Assembly: GCF_000243815.2 (NCBI RefSeq)
Contig: NZ_AHMT02000001.1
Coordinates: forward strand, 1-12,500
Reading direction: 5' to 3'
Length of the DNA stretch: 12,500 nt
From: Leptospira alexanderi serovar Manhao 3 str. L 60
Lineage (GTDB): Bacteria; Spirochaetota; Leptospiria; Leptospirales; Leptospiraceae
The stretch's first letter is position 1; the number at the start of each line of letters is the position of its first letter. A model generated the notes under the pieces. It did not search any database. It had not been told where the DNA came from and saw only the letters and a list, made by a program, of their open reading frames with translations. A program made the translations under genes and the position numbers. Shown here in pieces: positions 1-12,500 of the stretch.

Positions 1-178
<178 letters not shown>

Positions 179-192
179 TCAATCTCACTCCC

Positions 193-219
193 TGAATTGC
201 GCCCTTAGGAAGCAATTCA
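193..219. repeat. 8-bp stem hairpin in putative IS110 leader
   Basis: TGAATTGC at 193-200 and GCAATTCA at 212-219 are perfect inverted repeats separated by 11 nt (201-211), whose centre CCTTAGG can pair further. No T-run follows on either strand, so it is not a standard terminator. Its position at the presumed left part of the IS110 leader makes a stem of the guide RNA plausible, but this is inference. Confidence 0.4.
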
Positions 220-265
220 CAGTATTCAAGTAAAGTTTAATGGAACTCAGCAAACACCTTCCTAT

Positions 266-284
266 CATCACCTTACCCACAAGT
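266..284. repeat. Left terminal inverted repeat of the MITE-like element
   Basis: Nineteen bases, perfectly inverted relative to 496-514, directly preceded by the target duplication CCTTCCTAT at 257-265. Confidence 0.88.
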
Positions 285-414
285 TAAGAAGTTTGGGATA
301 ATAAGGATCAAAAGCTGATATTTTTCAAGTGTTCCGACAAGAATGAGACTTTTTACTTGCAAGGAGTATGATTTTCTGATAGAGAAAAATTTCCCGAACC
401 TTTCCACCTCCACC

Positions 415-436
415 CCCACCCAAAAATAAGGGTGGG
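415..436. repeat. GC hairpin inside the MITE-like element
   Basis: CCCACCC (415-421) and GGGTGGG (430-436) form a perfect 7-bp stem with the loop AAAAATAA. It is conspicuous in an otherwise AT-rich element. It could be a structural or transcription-stopping motif of the element family; no T-run follows on the plus strand. Confidence 0.55.
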
Positions 437-459
437 AACTAAGTTTCACGGGGGATTTT

Positions 460-482
460 GTCGTAATTCCGACAAATTGATC
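460..482. repeat. Palindromic stem near the right end of the MITE-like element
   Basis: The stretch around 462-478 reads TTTGTCG-TAATTC-CGACAAA, a 7-bp perfect stem with a 6-nt loop. Its right arm is also a direct repeat of CCGACAA near 335-341 in the left half, so the element has internal subterminal repeats that may be helper-transposase binding sites. That role is inference. Confidence 0.45.
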
Positions 483-495
483 TTGAGATCCCATT

Positions 496-514
496 ACTTG
501 TGGGTAAGGTGATG
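496..514. repeat. Right terminal inverted repeat of the MITE-like element
   Basis: ACTTGTGGGTAAGGTGATG, the exact reverse complement of 266-284, directly followed by the second copy of CCTTCCTAT at 515-523. Confidence 0.88.
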
Positions 515-523
515 CCTTCCTAT

Positions 524-614
524 GGGTCGGTGTTTAGGTCGTTCGATGGGAGTTCTGGTTTATCACCGGGCTTTGTTAAGACCTTCCGCCCTCTGTCATT
601 TTAGGAGAAAAGAA
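524..614 (+). ncRNA. Putative IS110 leader / guide-RNA region (3' part)
   Basis: Between the nested MITE-like element and the recombinase start lie about 90 non-coding bases, GC-rich for this genome (GGGTCGGTGTTTAGGTCG and onward), ending in the recombinase ribosome-binding site. In IS110-group elements the non-coding sequence upstream of the recombinase encodes the bridge RNA, which pairs with donor and target DNA. With the segment 185-256 rejoined, the leader would be about 165 nt, a reasonable size for such an RNA. I have not folded it, and the assignment rests on position and family knowledge only. Confidence 0.3.
603..614 (+). promoter_or_regulatory. Ribosome-binding site that sets the recombinase start
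   Basis: AGGAG at 603-607 lies 7 nt before ATG 615-617. This favours 615 over the longer in-frame start at 522, which would begin inside the target-duplication and leader sequence. Confidence 0.7.
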
Positions 615-1763
<1,149 letters not shown>

Positions 1764-1778
1764 AAAAAAATAATGGGA

Positions 1779-1804
1779 GGGCTTGACACAAGAAACATAG
1801 GAGA
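1779..1804 (+). other. Probable right-end segment of the IS110-type element
   Basis: Just after the recombinase stop, GGGCTTGACACAAGAAACATAGGAG resembles the short non-coding tail that follows the recombinase in IS110-group elements. CATAGG here is partly inverted relative to CCTATGG at 519-525. The exact crossover dinucleotide cannot be set without an empty site or another copy. Confidence 0.3.
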
Positions 1805-1826
1805 AGTGAGGCGCTTTAGTTTCTAA

Positions 1827-4073
<2,247 letters not shown>

Positions 4074-4125
4074 GCTTAAAATTTTTGCGATTTGACAATT
4101 TTAGAGTCAATCCAATTTTCATTTT

Positions 4126-4151
4126 TCGCTTATTTATAAAGCGATTTTTTT
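4126..4151 (+). terminator. Terminator-like hairpin plus T7, in the intergenic region
   Basis: TCGCTT (4126-4131) and AAGCGA (4139-4144) form a 6-bp stem with loop ATTTATA, followed on the plus strand by seven T residues (4145-4151), the layout of an intrinsic terminator. No plus-strand gene ends here. It lies 52 bp upstream of the divergent regulator start, so it could stop antisense transcription or protect the downstream promoter. The short AT-rich stem makes a chance match possible. Confidence 0.35.
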
Positions 4152-4336
4152 CAAAAATGCTAATAAAATTAATGCTGATTGGCATGATTTTGGAGTAGAT
4201 TCGATTTCAAGAAAATTTGCATCTTGTAGTCTTTGGCTTCTTTTCTTTATCCGGAAAGAATTCGATTTTGAAGTATTTTAGTAAATAATTCTCATCCTTT
4301 TATAATAACGCCGTATTTTTTACAATTCTATGTTCT
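4152..4336. other. Intergenic stretch without a recognised gene
   Basis: This AT-rich segment lies between the divergent regulator and the broken small gene. It must hold the promoter for the plus-strand tilS cluster, but I could not pick a -35/-10 pair with confidence. A GG...GG motif at about 4180-4194 (TTGGCATGATTTTGGA) falls short of the sigma-54 -24/-12 consensus because the -12 GC is absent. No RNA gene was seen. Confidence 0.4.
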
Positions 4337-4600
4337 ATGAGCTGTAGCGTGCCTAAATCTAAAATGTATAACGATCTTACAACCCCAATTGAATGTGCCG
4401 CGATACAGACTCAAAATCGGAATGCGTTTAAAATAGTGTCTAACAATCTTACAAATGAACATAGACAAAGTTTGAAAAATTATTTATCGAGACGGAACCA
4501 TTTCTGAAATTCATAAATTAATCGGAAACCAAGAGCGGATGTGTGATATTACTCTTGCAGCAATCCCAAGAACCCGTTATACCTGCATTAACCAATTCAG

Positions 4601-4604
<4 letters not shown>
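4337..4604 (+). pseudogene. Frameshifted small gene overlapping the tilS start (ATGA)
   Basis: Two frames join into one plausible small protein. Frame one runs from ATG 4337 to TGA 4505-4507 (56 aa) and includes IECAAIQTQNRNAFKIVSNN. Frame two, open from 4476 to TGA 4602-4604, reads KIIYRDGTISEIHKLIGNQ and then [18 protein letters not shown]. Removing one A from the A5 run at 4475-4479 fuses them into about 88 residues. The last stop overlaps the tilS ATG as ATGA (4601-4604), the same coupling as between tilS and ysxC, which argues that this was a real gene of that operon. Upstream of 4337 the first frame stays open to 4289 and encodes NAVFFTILCSMSCS, like a lipoprotein leader and lipobox, but without a start codon. 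I do not recognise the family. A sequencing error is an alternative to decay. Confidence 0.5.
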
Positions 4605-6564
<1,960 letters not shown>

Positions 6565-6569
6565 GAAAA

Positions 6570-7298
<729 letters not shown>

Positions 7299-7449
7299 AA
7301 TATTTCCAAATCGACAGAATTCTTCGGTAAAAAGAAAAATAGAAATTATAACAAAATTAACTTAAAACCTATTCCAAGTATATAAGAACTCCTGCAATTT
7401 GTTACGAATTTACTGAATACCGACTTCTTTTAAAGCTTTGGGACAAACA

Positions 7450-7800
7450 TTAATCTGCAGAAACAATCTTATTTAAAATTTCAGCAATTACAGCATCCGA
7501 CAAATCGTGAAACACAAGTCCGTACTTATACTTTTCCTGAACCAAGTCTTTTCGAATAATATCTGCCTCGATTTCAACAGAAATTAAAGGAGACATAAAT
7601 TTTACACGCTCCCCCAAAAGAATTTCTTCTCGTGAGCTGATTGAGGCTCCGATCACACTCATATCTTCTAGATTCCCCAAAATCTCATTCTTACCGAGAA
7701 CCATTTTTACTAGATTGTCCTTTCGGAATCGTTTGTAAAAGCGCTTATCGGTAAAAGCATCAATAGCGACTTTTTTCTGTTGCCCCATTTCGGTTTGCAT
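7450..7800 (-). CDS. Single-domain PilZ protein, probable c-di-GMP receptor
   Basis: PilZ domains bind the second messenger cyclic di-GMP and pass the signal to motility, exopolysaccharide or other targets. This 116-residue protein is essentially one PilZ domain. It shows the RxxxR motif as RFYKR (20-24) followed by FRKDN, and the DxSxxG motif as DMSVIG (46-51), with beta-strand pattern through [20 protein letters not shown] and [11 protein letters not shown]. Both ligand motifs are intact, so binding is likely. There is no signal peptide or enzymatic domain, so it probably acts as a soluble adaptor. ATG 7798-7800 is used; Met5 is an alternative, and neither has a strong ribosome-binding site. 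It stands alone, about 200 bp from the HExxH gene and 126 bp from the hydrolase gene, all on the same strand. Confidence 0.85.
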   Translation of the reverse strand: MQTEMGQQKKVAIDAFTDKRFYKRFRKDNLVKMVLGKNEILGNLEDMSVIGASISSREEILLGERVKFMSPLISVEIEADIIRKDLVQEKYKYGLVFHDLSDAVIAEILNKIVSAD

Positions 7801-7819
7801 AGTGCAATCCAGAATAACT

Positions 7820-7857
<38 letters not shown>

Positions 7858-7872
7858 GAGATCAGTAAGTCT

Positions 7873-7893
7873 GAATTCTTTTTAGAAGAATTC
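7873..7893. terminator. Hairpin downstream of the MBL-fold gene
   Basis: GAATTCTT (7873-7880) and AAGAATTC (7886-7893) form a perfect 8-bp stem with loop TTTAG, 34 bp past the stop of the minus-strand hydrolase gene and before the PilZ gene. It lacks a T-run on the minus strand, so it may be a weak terminator or an mRNA-stabilising stem. Confidence 0.35.
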
Positions 7894-7926
7894 TTAAAAG
7901 AGAATCAAAACAAAAAAGAACGATTT

Positions 7927-9567
<1,641 letters not shown>

Positions 9568-9608
9568 ACTTTTGCTACGGTAATATTTATAAAAGAGCAT
9601 AACGCTAA

Positions 9609-9651
9609 ATTTCCATAGGAAATCATATTCTATTCGTTTAAATTTAGAATA
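9609..9651. terminator. Pair of AT-rich hairpins after trmB
   Basis: ATTTCC-ATA-GGAAAT (9609-9623) is a perfect 6-bp stem with a 3-nt loop. TATTCTA (9626-9632) and TAGAATA (9645-9651) form a second 7-bp stem. Both lie in the gap between convergent genes, 40-85 bp past the trmB stop. Neither has a clean T-run, so termination is plausible but unproven. Confidence 0.3.
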
Positions 9652-9703
9652 CAACCTCTAACTAAGTCCGTAAGCGCAAAAGAATAAATTCCCATCATAA
9701 AAC

Positions 9704-9715
9704 CGAACACGTTCG
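9704..9715 (-). terminator. Possible terminator of the TPR gene
   Basis: CGAAC-AC-GTTCG (9704-9715) is an inverted repeat about 40 bp past the TPR stop. On the minus strand it is followed by GGTTTTATG, a weak T-run. The very short loop lowers confidence. Confidence 0.3.
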
Positions 9716-9755
9716 ATAGAATAAAATTAAATTTTAAAACGTACTTGTTGATCTT

Positions 9756-12500
<2,745 letters not shown>

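Larger units (their letters stand above)
257..523. mobile_element. MITE-like element, 249 bp, with 19-bp TIRs and 9-bp target duplication
   Basis: The element runs from 266 to 514. Its left end, CATCACCTTACCCACAAGT (266-284), is the exact reverse complement of its right end (496-514), 19 of 19 bases. Both ends are immediately flanked by the same nonamer CCTTCCTAT (257-265 and 515-523), the expected target-site duplication. No transposase is encoded inside; the only longish frame is a low-complexity minus-strand one. Together these mark a non-autonomous cut-and-paste element. A 9-bp duplication is known for several DDE families (for example IS1, IS4-type and IS903-type), so the helper family cannot be named from this alone. 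Subterminal repeats of TTCCGACAA (333-341 and 469-477) and internal hairpins add structure. Excising one copy of the nonamer plus the element restores a continuous leader running into the IS110 recombinase gene. Confidence 0.85.

Noticed and set aside
273..494. 73-codon minus-strand open frame inside the MITE-like element
   Set aside because: It lies wholly within the element, starts and ends at the terminal repeats, has no ribosome-binding site and its sequence is what low-complexity non-coding repeat DNA would give. Too short for any transposase.
522..614. N-terminal extension of the recombinase to ATG 522
   Set aside because: ATG 522 lies in the target duplication and leader. AGGAG at 603-607 and the family N-terminus support ATG 615.
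4180..4196. Sigma-54-like promoter TTGGCATGATTTTGGA before the tilS cluster
   Set aside because: The -12 GC is absent, so it falls short of the consensus.
7427..7445. AAAGCTTT palindrome after the PilZ gene as a terminator
   Set aside because: The stem is only 4 bp with no loop and no T-run in the correct direction.

Overview
The window looks like the chromosome of a pathogenic spirochaete of the genus Leptospira (L. interrogans group or a close relative). This is judged from AT-rich coding sequence with characteristic codon use, an IS110-family element resembling the leptospiral IS1533 type, a GAF-GAF-AAA+ sigma-54 activator, and spirochaete-flavoured hypothetical proteins. The species call is inference from sequence style, not from a database match.

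Region 1 (1 to about 1800) is a decayed mobile-DNA island. At the left edge is a GC-richer open fragment on the minus strand with no start codon. Next comes an IS110-type element carrying three separate lesions. The first is a 249-bp MITE-like element (266-514) with perfect 19-bp terminal inverted repeats and a perfect 9-bp target duplication (CCTTCCTAT), sitting in the non-coding leader where IS110 elements usually encode their guide (bridge) RNA. The second is a hairpin-forming insert of about 79 nt that replaces the catalytic glutamate region of the recombinase. The third is a -1 frame change at an A8 run.

Region 2 (about 1820-4073) holds a short open fragment that converges on, and overlaps the 3' end of, a complete minus-strand gene for a two-GAF sigma-54-dependent regulator.

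Region 3 (4074-6564) starts with an intergenic stretch of 527 bp. It contains a terminator-like hairpin and what appears to be a broken small gene whose last codon overlaps the tilS start as ATGA. tilS (tRNA-Ile lysidine synthase) is in turn ATGA-coupled to ysxC/engB (ribosome-assembly GTPase), giving a plus-strand translation operon.

Region 4 (6570-8865) is all minus strand: a small HExxH protein with a coiled-coil tail, a single-domain PilZ protein (probable c-di-GMP receptor) and a metallo-beta-lactamase-fold hydrolase with a GTG start.

Region 5 (8914-12500) has trmB (tRNA m7G46 methyltransferase) diverging from the hydrolase across a 48-bp gap. It converges on a large TPR protein with a C-terminal PQQ/WD-like propeller, whose 5' end lies beyond the right edge.

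Most of the window is ordinary housekeeping and signalling sequence. The unusual material is the nested-insertion island at the left, the broken ATGA-coupled small gene before tilS, and the uncharacterised HExxH/coiled-coil protein. I saw no CRISPR array, tRNA, rRNA or defence system.
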